A stretch of DNA of 40,931 nt, taken from positions 1-40,931 of the forward strand of contig CAKUBG010000023.1 of assembly GCA_934636825.1 (NCBI GenBank). Reading direction: 5' to 3'. The position numbers and the translations under genes are program-made. The DNA comes from an uncultured bacterium (GTDB lineage Bacteria; Vulcanimicrobiota; Xenobia; Xenobiales; Xenobiaceae). The notes below the pieces were generated by a model that saw nothing but the letters and a program-made list of their open reading frames with translations, was not told where the DNA came from and made no database searches. Positions 31,174 through 40,052 of the stretch are shown here, piece after piece (the stretch's first letter is position 1; the number at the start of each line of letters is the position of its first letter).

Positions 31174-34100
31174 ATGGTGAGCAGCGGGCCTGAGAACTCA
31201 AAGTTGATTATTCCTGAAGGAATGATGCGGGATGATAATCCTGTATCATCCGCTTTGTCGGCTAGTTTGCAATGTTTGGATAAAAGCCTGACTCCGGACA
31301 ATGAAGGTCATATAAATTATGTGCCTGCCGCTTGGCATTTTCGTGAAGTTATAGATTTTATCAGTATATTTATGGCTGCGTCTTCAGTAGCTCCGCTCTC
31401 TCCTTCCGAAGCTCCTTTGCCTGGTTGGAGGCGCAGTTTGTGGCGCGTCGATTTTGCTGAAGCTGCTTGCGGTCTGTTAAGCTGGGCCGTCTCTTATTTA
31501 CCTAAACGCAGCCGCCAAAATCCACTTGTCGAAGCTATACTGAAATTCTTATATATAAATCCCGGTCGTAATGCAGGGGGAGAAACTCAAGAATATACTG
31601 CTTTGCTCGGTTTGGGAGCCAACACTAATTTTTCGCAAGTCCCTTGGAGTATTTGGCGTGAGCGATTCTTCTCTAGGCGCAACTTAAACGATATTGCCTC
31701 AATGGCTCCCGCTATTGTAAATTACTTGCCTCACCTCAACGCTATTTTGCCTGCGTTTGCCGAATTTATAAATCGTTGGCGTTTTGAAGTTGAGGAGCGC
31801 AAAGGTTCTTGTGGCAGACTTTTTCTCAATACCGAAAGCAGTCGTGATGAGTTACCTCCTTTTATCGTTTTCGAAAGATGTTCTGTTTGCCATTCCGACA
31901 GACCGTCTATGCATGTGCTGGTCTCTCCTTGTTTAGGCAAGCGCTTTTTGTATCGGGAAGTAACTACCGGTCATTTAACTACTATAGAAGTTGATCCTAT
32001 ATTCCGTCGTCGTTTCTTTACTAACGCTTTAAGTAAAGATCGCAACTCTCTAACCAGTTTGTCTACAGTTCCCGAACCGGAAAATGATGTTGCCCCTTTG
32101 GTCACCGAAAGCATTGAAGAGTTGCGCAATAAGTTGCGCACTTTGTTGGGGCCAGATGTTATGGAACATTATCACATTCCGCTTTTGGCTGCTATAGGCG
32201 AAGCCGGTGAGGCTGTTCCTATCGAATTGTTGCGTTTTCCCGGCTTTGGTATACGCGATGGAGAAGCTACAGCCTATCGCTTGAATGGCTTAGTCGCTTT
32301 CGGGGAAGACGAAGGCGTAGAATTGCGTTCTCCACTGGTATTGGAAATATGCCGTGATATGTTCCCTATGGCTGGTACTTTAGCCAATCGTCAGTTGGCT
32401 ATGTGGGCTGAATCGGCTTTGCAAACTGAAGAGAGTTTCACTCCGGCCACAGTCTTAGCGGTGCGCCATCTTTCCGACTGGGCTATGCAAAGTCAGGATA
32501 CGCAGTTGATTCAGCGTATGGTATCCGATAGTAGCTTCATGCCTGCAGTAGAAACTTGGCTCAAAGAGATGACATCCAGCGGTAGCTCTGAAGATCGCAA
32601 AACCGCTCTCGAAGTCAGTAAAAAACTTATTCAGTTCTTTGTTTCTTCCGGGGTAGCCTCGGTGGGCTCTCGGGTTGTAGAGCTGTGTATGTTCTGTTGC
32701 AGTGTCTACAGAGGTATGCTCGACTATGATAAAGCTAAACAAGAACTGGATAGAGCTTTTGAGTTTGTCTCTTCTAACGATCGCAATAGAGTCGTTAAAG
32801 CTAAGGTTCTTAGTGAGAGAGCTCGCATCTATTTAGAACTTGAATTGCCTCGCCAAGCGGCCGAAGATGCAGCCATGGCTTTCGATATTTGGAGCAAAAT
32901 GGCCGATCTGGGGGACGTAAATGCTCTGAACAATTTGGCTTCTGTCGCTTGCTTGCGCGCCGAAGCTCAATTAGCTTTGGGACAGCGCTCGCAAGCTGTT
33001 GCCGCTTTGCAAAAAGTTGTCGAACGTAAAGCTAATCCCCGCACTCCTGAGGCCAGCATGGCTTGGGTACAGCTGAATTTGCAATTGGGCGAATTGTTAG
33101 CTGAGCAAAATGCTTCCAATCGTCAGGCCCGTTTGCGTTTTGAAGAAGTATTGCGCTTCTCTAAAGATTTGCCTGAGACTGGCAAAGTAATAGAAGCGCG
33201 CGCTAAGGCGTTGCTTGGTTTAGTTAACGAAAAAGATTCAGAAGTTGCTATAGCCAACTTGCGCCAATCACAAGTATATTTCGAAAAGCTAATCAAAGAA
33301 CAAGGGCGTTCAGAACTGGCTCATCTTCATGCCGATGTCATTTATCAGATCGCTTTCTTGTCGGAAAAGAGCAATCGTCTGGATGAGTGCTTGCAATATA
33401 CCGAGCAAGCGATTGGCATTTTCGAGCAATTTGAAAGTAAAAATAGCAATTTCTCCAACCGGGCTTCTCTGGCTAAACTTTGGCTTTTGCGTTCCCGTAT
33501 AGAAGAATTGAGCGGCCGCTATCTTGAAGCCGAAAATTTTATTGCTAAGTCGTTAGATTATTATAAAGGGCTTATTGAGGATAGCCAAGTGCGCTATATC
33601 TCAGATTATGCAAAGGTCTTAGCCAAGCGTGGTTCTTTGAGAGTTATGCGTGGCGCTTACGAAGAAGCCAAAGAAGATCTGGAAGATTCTATCGAAAGAT
33701 GGCCTGGCGCTCATGATTTAAAAAATGCCAAAGCTCCTTTGGCTAGAGTTTTTCTCAATTTAGGCGTAGCTTACGCCAATTTAAACAATGTACTTGCTGC
33801 TTTAGCTCAGTTTGAAAAAGGATTAGTTATATCCGAAAACCGCAACGACAGAGCTACCTATTTACAAGTTCTTTCCGAGCGTGTTTGGGTACTGTTCTAT
33901 GATGGACAGTTTAAAAAAGCCGAGGACGATTTTACTGCTATCTTTTCCGGTCAGCGCGGCGAAGCTTCCCACAAAAATTTGATGGGAAGGGCTGCTTCTT
34001 GTTTATATCAATACAAGTATCCCGAAGCTCTGGCTGATTTCTCCAAAGCTTTAGCTAATCCGGATGATAATAGGGAAGATACCTGGGCTTTGTTAGGAGC

Positions 34101-37100
34101 TGGATTTGCATGCTTGGGCCTCAAAGATGTTAACAGAGCTCGTTTCCATTTTAATAAAATAGCAGCTATTCTAGCTAATCCCGCTTCTTTGCCTTTTGAA
34201 GAGGGCGTTGTTGCCGTTATGGCTCACTTCGGTTTAGCCAAGGCTTTCGCTTTGGAAAATAATCAAGAAGAGGCCGCACAAGAAAATATTATCGGCTGCA
34301 CTATGTGGGCTGAAAGTGCCGGACGCCTGTCCGACTATGGCAGTGAAGATGCTATTTACAAAGTCTTTTCGGTATTTTACGCTTTTGTGCCTCAAGTTCT
34401 CTTTGAGAGCACTGTGACTTTGCGTGGTCACAATGTTGCTGAAATTGCCATTCCTCCTTTACGGGCTGTGCGTAATATCGGCGTCAATCCAATTATTTAC
34501 AGATTAAACCCACTTTTAAATTTTGAAGCCGGAGTAGAGCTGGTGAAAGCTTATACCTCATTAAATATGGGCTCTGAAGTTGTCTCTTTGACTCAAGAGC
34601 TTATTGAGGAAGCTTCCGATAGCGAAAGTGGTTTAGACGGAAATAGGAAGCCTTCAAAAGCCCAAATCGCTTGGTTGTGCTTGAATTTAGTACGTTTGAT
34701 TACTTCTTGTAGCGCTCAGCCTGATGGCAGTTACCTTACTCCCGAATATTGCTCTAAACAAGAGCTTTATAATTACTTAGAAAAAGCCGGAACAATATAC
34801 GAAGCATTGTCAAAGCAAGGCTTGAGTTTGCAAGATCGTAACGATTATGCCGAGCTCATGTTTTCCAAAGGTTTGCTGGATAAGGCTGATGGTAAGATTG
34901 ACAGTGCCGAAGAAGCCTTCAAAAAAGCCAATCGTCTTTATTCTGATTTACGTAGTTTAACCGATGGCAAAGGTTGTGAGCTGGAACTTAGTTCAGTTTT
35001 AATGAACTTGGTGGAATTGGCTGAAAGCAGCGGTGACGAAGACAATACCGTTTTCCTTTTGGACGAAATGCTTTCGACTTTAGGTAGTGGCGTCAGCTTA
35101 CCAGATAAAGACAGCACATTGCGCAAGACTTTTATCAAGAACTTTGCGGCCTTTATCAGTCGTTCATTTGCCAATTCTGTGGGCATACAGGATCTGTTAG
35201 GCGACCTTATCATTTTGCCTTTTTTTTGGAATGGCGCCGATATAGAAAGCTTTGAAAACGCTTTAGAAAATCGCCTACGTGACCGTATGCGTCGTAATTA
35301 TATTCCTGTTTTCCGTACGATTATCAAAAATTGGTCAAGTCGCAGTCGAGATAAACAGACGCGCTATGGTGAAAAACTTCTGGATTTATGGCTTAATCAG
35401 GGGTTAATGGACAGCGCTGCCGGTATTCGCGACGGCCTGTACCTTTTGGAACAATTAGTCAGTTTAGGGGAAGAATGTTTAGATATTGCCGATTGGGCTG
35501 ACAATTTCGCTGTGCGAGCTCAGGAGGGCTTAGCTAGGTTCTATGCCAGTGAAGGCAACAATCGCTTTGCCATAGAGTTGCTGGAAAAGGCTATGCATCT
35601 AATTGGCCACGGAGCTTCTTTTGAAGTAAAAACTAGCTTAGAAGTGGACCTTGGCATTAAGAGAGCCGAACTTCTAATAAAAACCGGCATGTATGAAGAA
35701 GCTAAACAAACTTTAGATGCTGCCGAGTTGACCTTACAAAAATTGAAAGATGGCAACAGCGCCTTTAAAGAAAAAATTGATCATATCCGTATCGATCTTT
35801 TCTTGCGTGGTGAGCTTACTCCCAAAGCTGGCAATAAAGACAACAGTGGCGATAAAGAAGTTGCCGAAGGAGAGTTTGATGAAGAATCACCTTTGGCTAA
35901 ATTGGTCAAGCAAGAGAGTAGTGCCAACAAAACTAAGCAACGCAGTCTGGCGGGTGGTTTTATAAGTGCTGTCAGTGGTCGTTTGCTGGGCCGGAAAAAT
36001 AACCAATCCAAAGAATCACCTTTGGATAGTTTAGTTGAGAAAAAAGAAAAATCTACCAAAGAAGAGCTTGCTTCCACCTCTTCGGTGCAAGTTGATACTA
36101 GGGCCACTGATACAAACTCTGAAGTATTGAATGGAACTGTCTCTTCAGCTAGTTCTGGGAGTGTTTCTTTATCAGAAAAACATGCAAAAGACGAGATTGT
36201 AGCTCGTCCCGTCCATGTCGATTTAAATAGAGCTTCGCGAGCTTCTTCTATAGGCGTATCCGAAGTTGATGAATTAGACAGTTTGGACGCTGCCGATTCC
36301 ATGACTGAGTTTACTGCTTCGTATGCCAGTTCAGGTTCAGGCCGTTCAATTCCCGACAACTTAGGCCAAGTTACTTCCTCTACAGCAGCTGAAGCTACCG
36401 CTACTGAGTCTGATTCTTCGCGGCGTGTTATTCCTGAAGATATTGGCCAGGAAGTTAGAGCTCAATCAACTGAATCTGCGATTGCTTCTGCTATTGTCGA
36501 GTCTGGAACTATAAATACTGAGGAAAATACCTCTCCAGTTCATGGGCAAGCTCCTTCCAGTATGGCTATTTTTGAAGCTAGCGTGGCTCCGCAGGCTCCA
36601 GCAGCCGAGACGCCTGCAATTGAAAATACCGCCCATTTGTCGCTTGCTTCCTCACAGAGCGAAAGTATAAGTTCTGTTATTTCTGAGTCTACAGATGAAA
36701 CTGCGGCAATTGTATCTTCGCCCATTAGCGTGGAACCTGCTGTGGCTACAACTGTGCCTATTACAAATAGTAATGAAGCTAGTGCTCCTGGTATCTCATC
36801 CGAGTCTGTGTCGGTTGAAAATGCTCCTGCTGATAGTGCTGCGCCGACTGATGTCGCTCCAACTACACATGTGCGTGTATCTGCTAAAGAAGCTCTCAAG
36901 AGACAGATCTTAGCTCAAATGCGTTCCGGAACTAACTTACCCAAGTCTACAAATTCGCGTGTAGAGAAAGCGGAGATCGTTACTGAGCAGTATAAGAATA
37001 CTGACAATCTCTCTGCTAAAGAAGCTCCTTCGGCTCCTCAAGCTTCTAAGGCTTCTAAAGAGGGCGTTACTGATATGGAGCGTATTTCCGCCAGGCTTAA

Positions 37101-39927
37101 TTCAAAGCTGGCCCGCAAAGCTAATGTTTCTTTGGCCTCTACCGAAATATCTCGCAATAAGGCCAAAACCGCTTCGTCTGCTTCTTTAGGAGTACACCGT
37201 GACGATACAGAAGAAGAAAAAGAAAAGCAAAGCGGCTCTCTTCCTGCTTCTGAGTCTCGTCGCATATCTTTAAAAGGTGCTGTTTCTGAAGAACAGTTGG
37301 AAGCTTTGGCCAAAAAGGCTGCTTCCTTGCCCCCTGAGCCGCCGCCCAAAGTCATACCTAAAAAGCAAATTACCGTACCTGATTCTTTAAAAGATCGTAT
37401 GGAAAAGGCTCGCTTGCGCAAAGAGCGTCAAGAGGCTCGTCAGGCCCGTCTTAGTGGCGGCTCGGCAGGCGAAGCCGAACCTACTACAACGACAGTATCT
37501 GAGTCGGCAGCTTTGGATGCTGATTACGAAGTGGCAGCTCCTTCCGTAGTCGCAGAAAATTCTGCAGACTTAGAAAATATCGCTTCTCAAATTACAGCTC
37601 AACCTGTTGTTGAGCAGCCTGTGCAACCTGTAACAACTTTGCGCAGCGCTGTTGTGCGTGATCGTTCGTCTGAGCGCTCTTCTCTCTTTAGCAGAGTTAC
37701 TTCCGCAGCGCACGTAGCCGCTGCAGATAGCGCTGCTGCAACTGAACAAGCTGCGGCTGCCGAACCTATTGCCGAAGTTGTGCAAGTTGCGGTAGAGGAG
37801 CATAATCCTAATGTAGAGTCTAACCAACCAGGCGCAGCAGAATTAAAGCCAACCTCTGAGCCTATAACCGCCGAGCCTTCCGCTGTTGTGGCTGAACCGG
37901 TGCCAGAAGTTTCTCAAGCTGTTAGCTCAGATGAACAAAAGCGAGCCGCTCGCGCTTCTCTCAAACAAGCGCTTTTGGCCAGCCGTCGAGCATCCAAAAA
38001 GCACACTTCGGCTGCCGCACCGGCTGTTGAACCTGCGCCTATTGCCGAAGCTACGGCTACAGATGTAGCTGCTGCGTCTGCCCATGAACCTGCGCCTGCT
38101 GCCGAAGCTCCCGCCTATGATGCGGCTGCTGCGCCTGCTTACGAGCCTGCGCCCGCTGCCGAAGTTCCCGCCTATGATGCGGCTGCTGCGCCTGCTTACG
38201 ATCTTGCGCCCGCTGCCGAAGCTCCCGCCTATGATGCGGCTGCTGCTGCGTCTGCTTACGAGCTTGCGCCTGCTGCCGAAGCTTCCTCCTATGATGCGGC
38301 TACTGCGCCTGCTTACGATCTTGCGTCCGCTGCCGAAGCTCCCGCCTATGATGCGGCTGCTGCGCCTGCTTACGAGCCTGCGCCTGCTGTCGAAGCTCCC
38401 GCCTATGATGCGGCTGCTGTACCAGTAGCTGAACCTGCACAAAATGTGCAATCACAGGAAAGCGAGGCTGTGTCTGTTAACAATTTGGCTATGTTGGCTT
38501 CCGAGCTTTTAGGTGTAAAACCTAAAGCAGCTCGCTCTTCTAGCTCTGGCATGCCGACTGTTAAAGCTGAGCCTTACGCTTCTACAGAAAATATCGATGC
38601 TGTTGCGCAGCCTAATCAGGCAAATTACTATACAGAATTTGCTCAGTCCGGCACAGCGGAAATTGGGTCAGCGTCTGAGCAAATGGTGGCTGCTGAGTCT
38701 TCTGCCACTGTGGCTGAACCAGCGCAGGAAATTCCTCAAACAGTCAACTCAGCTGAGCAAAAACGAGCCGCCCGTGCTTCTCTTAAGCAAGCACTTTTGG
38801 CCAGCCGCTTAGCAGCTAAAAAGCACAACTCGAGCGCTGCTCCGGCTATTGAGCCTGTGCCGGTTGCAGAAGCTCCCGCTTATGATGCAGTTGCTGAGCC
38901 TGCTTACGAGCCAGCGCCAGTTGCTGAAGCTCCCGCTTACGATGCTGCTGCGCCAGCCTACAGTACCGTTCCTGGTTTAGTCAGCGAGTTTGTGGCACCT
39001 TCACAAAATCAGGGAGCCAATATTTATGATCGCCAATCGGCCTTAAAAGAAGTCGACCATGGTTTTTCCTGTTTAGATGCTCGCGATTTTGACGGTGCTG
39101 AGAGATGCTTCAGAAATGTCCTGGGCGCGGTTAATTGTTTAACGGACAGTCGAGAACTTGGTGAAGTTATGGCTGCTTGTTTAGAAGGCATGAATTCGAC
39201 TGGCTACGCTATGTCTGAAAACGGTCTGGAGCGTCGTGCCTGGCAAATCGCTAAGTATGCTTGCGAAATGAGCCGTGCCTATTTAGCTAGTCGCTACGAT
39301 TCGGCAGCTTGGCCTTGGTGGGGAGATATGGAGCGTCAAGCCGGTGAACTGGGTGACAAATTGCAAGCTTACGATGAGGCTATCATCTATTTCCGCAAGG
39401 CCATAGAAATTTATCTGAAGCTTATCGATTTAGGAGTAGGTGAGGATTCGCGCGTAGATGCTCTCAATACTTTACTAAAACTTGGTCAGGTCTATGAGAA
39501 GATAAATCAGCTCGACGAAGCTATGCAAGTGTATAGCGACGCTATCGCTCAAGGTAATATCGTTCTTGGCAATGGTTATAACGAAAATATGACTATGGCT
39601 GAAGTGTATCGCCGTTTAGCAGAGCTTTGTATGATTTCCGGTTATTGTGAGGCTGCAGTTGATGATTTCGCTTGGGCTTTGGAATTTTATGCCAGAGATA
39701 GTGAAATTAGTAATGACCGTCATTACATGGAACAAGCTGCTGTCAGAGCTCGCTTGGCTGAAGCCTATCTTGTTGTGGGGCGTGAGGAAGAGGCTTACGG
39801 TTGCCGCAATGAGTTAATGAACTTGCTCGACTACTTTAATAAATATAGACGCGACCAGGAAGCTGCTGTTTTGATTAAATTGATTAACAATTTGGATGCA
39901 GTGGCTAGCCATTACCGGCAAGGTTAA
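31174..39927 (+). CDS. giant TPR protein with long disordered repeat region (2917 residues)
   Basis: The ATG has AAGGGAGAG just upstream. Residues 1-300 are a globular part with Cys236-X2-Cys239 and Cys near 253, possibly a metal knuckle. About 320-400 resembles a winged-helix unit as seen in STAND-type proteins, but I see no P-loop. Residues about 500-1570 are TPR-like helix pairs (e.g. KAKVLSERARIYLELELPRQAAEDAAMAFDIW). About 1570-2610 is Ser/Ala/Glu-rich and probably disordered, with a 19-residue tandem repeat (2312-2415) and two copies of the basic motif KRAARASLKQALLAS. About 2618-2917 is another TPR block. There is no signal peptide or TM segment, so it is probably a cytoplasmic scaffold. 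The function is unknown. Confidence 0.85.
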   Translation: MVSSGPENSKLIIPEGMMRDDNPVSSALSASLQCLDKSLTPDNEGHINYVPAAWHFREVIDFISIFMAASSVAPLSPSEAPLPGWRRSLWRVDFAEAACGLLSWAVSYLPKRSRQNPLVEAILKFLYINPGRNAGGETQEYTALLGLGANTNFSQVPWSIWRERFFSRRNLNDIASMAPAIVNYLPHLNAILPAFAEFINRWRFEVEERKGSCGRLFLNTESSRDELPPFIVFERCSVCHSDRPSMHVLVSPCLGKRFLYREVTTGHLTTIEVDPIFRRRFFTNALSKDRNSLTSLSTVPEPENDVAPLVTESIEELRNKLRTLLGPDVMEHYHIPLLAAIGEAGEAVPIELLRFPGFGIRDGEATAYRLNGLVAFGEDEGVELRSPLVLEICRDMFPMAGTLANRQLAMWAESALQTEESFTPATVLAVRHLSDWAMQSQDTQLIQRMVSDSSFMPAVETWLKEMTSSGSSEDRKTALEVSKKLIQFFVSSGVASVGSRVVELCMFCCSVYRGMLDYDKAKQELDRAFEFVSSNDRNRVVKAKVLSERARIYLELELPRQAAEDAAMAFDIWSKMADLGDVNALNNLASVACLRAEAQLALGQRSQAVAALQKVVERKANPRTPEASMAWVQLNLQLGELLAEQNASNRQARLRFEEVLRFSKDLPETGKVIEARAKALLGLVNEKDSEVAIANLRQSQVYFEKLIKEQGRSELAHLHADVIYQIAFLSEKSNRLDECLQYTEQAIGIFEQFESKNSNFSNRASLAKLWLLRSRIEELSGRYLEAENFIAKSLDYYKGLIEDSQVRYISDYAKVLAKRGSLRVMRGAYEEAKEDLEDSIERWPGAHDLKNAKAPLARVFLNLGVAYANLNNVLAALAQFEKGLVISENRNDRATYLQVLSERVWVLFYDGQFKKAEDDFTAIFSGQRGEASHKNLMGRAASCLYQYKYPEALADFSKALANPDDNREDTWALLGAGFACLGLKDVNRARFHFNKIAAILANPASLPFEEGVVAVMAHFGLAKAFALENNQEEAAQENIIGCTMWAESAGRLSDYGSEDAIYKVFSVFYAFVPQVLFESTVTLRGHNVAEIAIPPLRAVRNIGVNPIIYRLNPLLNFEAGVELVKAYTSLNMGSEVVSLTQELIEEASDSESGLDGNRKPSKAQIAWLCLNLVRLITSCSAQPDGSYLTPEYCSKQELYNYLEKAGTIYEALSKQGLSLQDRNDYAELMFSKGLLDKADGKIDSAEEAFKKANRLYSDLRSLTDGKGCELELSSVLMNLVELAESSGDEDNTVFLLDEMLSTLGSGVSLPDKDSTLRKTFIKNFAAFISRSFANSVGIQDLLGDLIILPFFWNGADIESFENALENRLRDRMRRNYIPVFRTIIKNWSSRSRDKQTRYGEKLLDLWLNQGLMDSAAGIRDGLYLLEQLVSLGEECLDIADWADNFAVRAQEGLARFYASEGNNRFAIELLEKAMHLIGHGASFEVKTSLEVDLGIKRAELLIKTGMYEEAKQTLDAAELTLQKLKDGNSAFKEKIDHIRIDLFLRGELTPKAGNKDNSGDKEVAEGEFDEESPLAKLVKQESSANKTKQRSLAGGFISAVSGRLLGRKNNQSKESPLDSLVEKKEKSTKEELASTSSVQVDTRATDTNSEVLNGTVSSASSGSVSLSEKHAKDEIVARPVHVDLNRASRASSIGVSEVDELDSLDAADSMTEFTASYASSGSGRSIPDNLGQVTSSTAAEATATESDSSRRVIPEDIGQEVRAQSTESAIASAIVESGTINTEENTSPVHGQAPSSMAIFEASVAPQAPAAETPAIENTAHLSLASSQSESISSVISESTDETAAIVSSPISVEPAVATTVPITNSNEASAPGISSESVSVENAPADSAAPTDVAPTTHVRVSAKEALKRQILAQMRSGTNLPKSTNSRVEKAEIVTEQYKNTDNLSAKEAPSAPQASKASKEGVTDMERISARLNSKLARKANVSLASTEISRNKAKTASSASLGVHRDDTEEEKEKQSGSLPASESRRISLKGAVSEEQLEALAKKAASLPPEPPPKVIPKKQITVPDSLKDRMEKARLRKERQEARQARLSGGSAGEAEPTTTTVSESAALDADYEVAAPSVVAENSADLENIASQITAQPVVEQPVQPVTTLRSAVVRDRSSERSSLFSRVTSAAHVAAADSAAATEQAAAAEPIAEVVQVAVEEHNPNVESNQPGAAELKPTSEPITAEPSAVVAEPVPEVSQAVSSDEQKRAARASLKQALLASRRASKKHTSAAAPAVEPAPIAEATATDVAAASAHEPAPAAEAPAYDAAAAPAYEPAPAAEVPAYDAAAAPAYDLAPAAEAPAYDAAAAASAYELAPAAEASSYDAATAPAYDLASAAEAPAYDAAAAPAYEPAPAVEAPAYDAAAVPVAEPAQNVQSQESEAVSVNNLAMLASELLGVKPKAARSSSSGMPTVKAEPYASTENIDAVAQPNQANYYTEFAQSGTAEIGSASEQMVAAESSATVAEPAQEIPQTVNSAEQKRAARASLKQALLASRLAAKKHNSSAAPAIEPVPVAEAPAYDAVAEPAYEPAPVAEAPAYDAAAPAYSTVPGLVSEFVAPSQNQGANIYDRQSALKEVDHGFSCLDARDFDGAERCFRNVLGAVNCLTDSRELGEVMAACLEGMNSTGYAMSENGLERRAWQIAKYACEMSRAYLASRYDSAAWPWWGDMERQAGELGDKLQAYDEAIIYFRKAIEIYLKLIDLGVGEDSRVDALNTLLKLGQVYEKINQLDEAMQVYSDAIAQGNIVLGNGYNENMTMAEVYRRLAELCMISGYCEAAVDDFAWALEFYARDSEISNDRHYMEQAAVRARLAEAYLVVGREEEAYGCRNELMNLLDYFNKYRRDQEAAVLIKLINNLDAVASHYRQG
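37882..38040 (+). repeat. internal duplication in the giant gene, copy 1
   Basis: The block encodes VAEPVPEVSQAVSS, the basic helix KRAARASLKQALLAS, then KKH and an Ala/Pro linker. It corresponds to 38704-38859 with many silent differences, so the duplication is not recent. Confidence 0.8.
38107..38417 (+). repeat. 57-bp tandem repeat array (about 5.5 copies)
   Basis: Units start at 38107, 38164, 38221, 38281, 38338 and 38395 (partial). The third is 60 bp because of an extra GCT. Each encodes a 19-residue unit of the type APAYDAAAAPAYEPAPAAE. Copies differ by a few bases, and the frame is kept throughout. Confidence 0.9.
38704..38859 (+). repeat. internal duplication in the giant gene, copy 2
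   Basis: This is the second copy of the basic-helix block (EQKRAARASLKQALLASRLAAKKH), corresponding to 37882-38040 and again followed by APAYDA-type repeats. Confidence 0.8.
38872..38961 (+). repeat. second short 57-bp repeat array
   Basis: One full unit (38872-38928) and one partial unit (from 38929) of the same APAYDA repeat follow the second copy of the basic block. Confidence 0.8.
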
Positions 39928-39938
39928 ACTAGCGTATT

Positions 39939-39970
39939 GACACCGTATTTGGAGTTTAAGAGACGGTGTC
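39939..39970 (+). terminator. hairpin after the giant gene
   Basis: GACACCGT (39939-39946) pairs with ACGGTGTC (39963-39970). It lies 11 nt past the stop codon and has no long T-run; the stronger repeat follows directly. Confidence 0.6.
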
Positions 39971-39977
39971 ATTATTC

Positions 39978-40025
39978 ATAAATAAAGAAAGCTTGGATTT
40001 ATCAGTCCAAGCTTTCTTTATTTAT
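39978..40025. terminator. bidirectional terminator, perfect 20-bp inverted repeat
   Basis: Arms 39978-39997 and 40006-40025 are perfectly complementary with an 8-nt loop. As in the repeat at 1093-1146, the outer part of the stem is AAAGAAAG/CTTTCTTT. It separates the convergent giant gene and the right-edge gene. Confidence 0.85.
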
Positions 40026-40052
40026 ATTGACCTTATTCAGCGTTCGTATTTT

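Noticed and set aside
38107..38417. CRISPR array
   Set aside because: The 57-bp units are directly adjacent without unique spacers and stay in frame inside a coding region.
37927..38451. Long minus-strand and alternative-frame ORFs across the 57-bp repeat array
   Set aside because: They are by-products of the repeat period being a multiple of three. They consist only of translated repeats and have no start signals.
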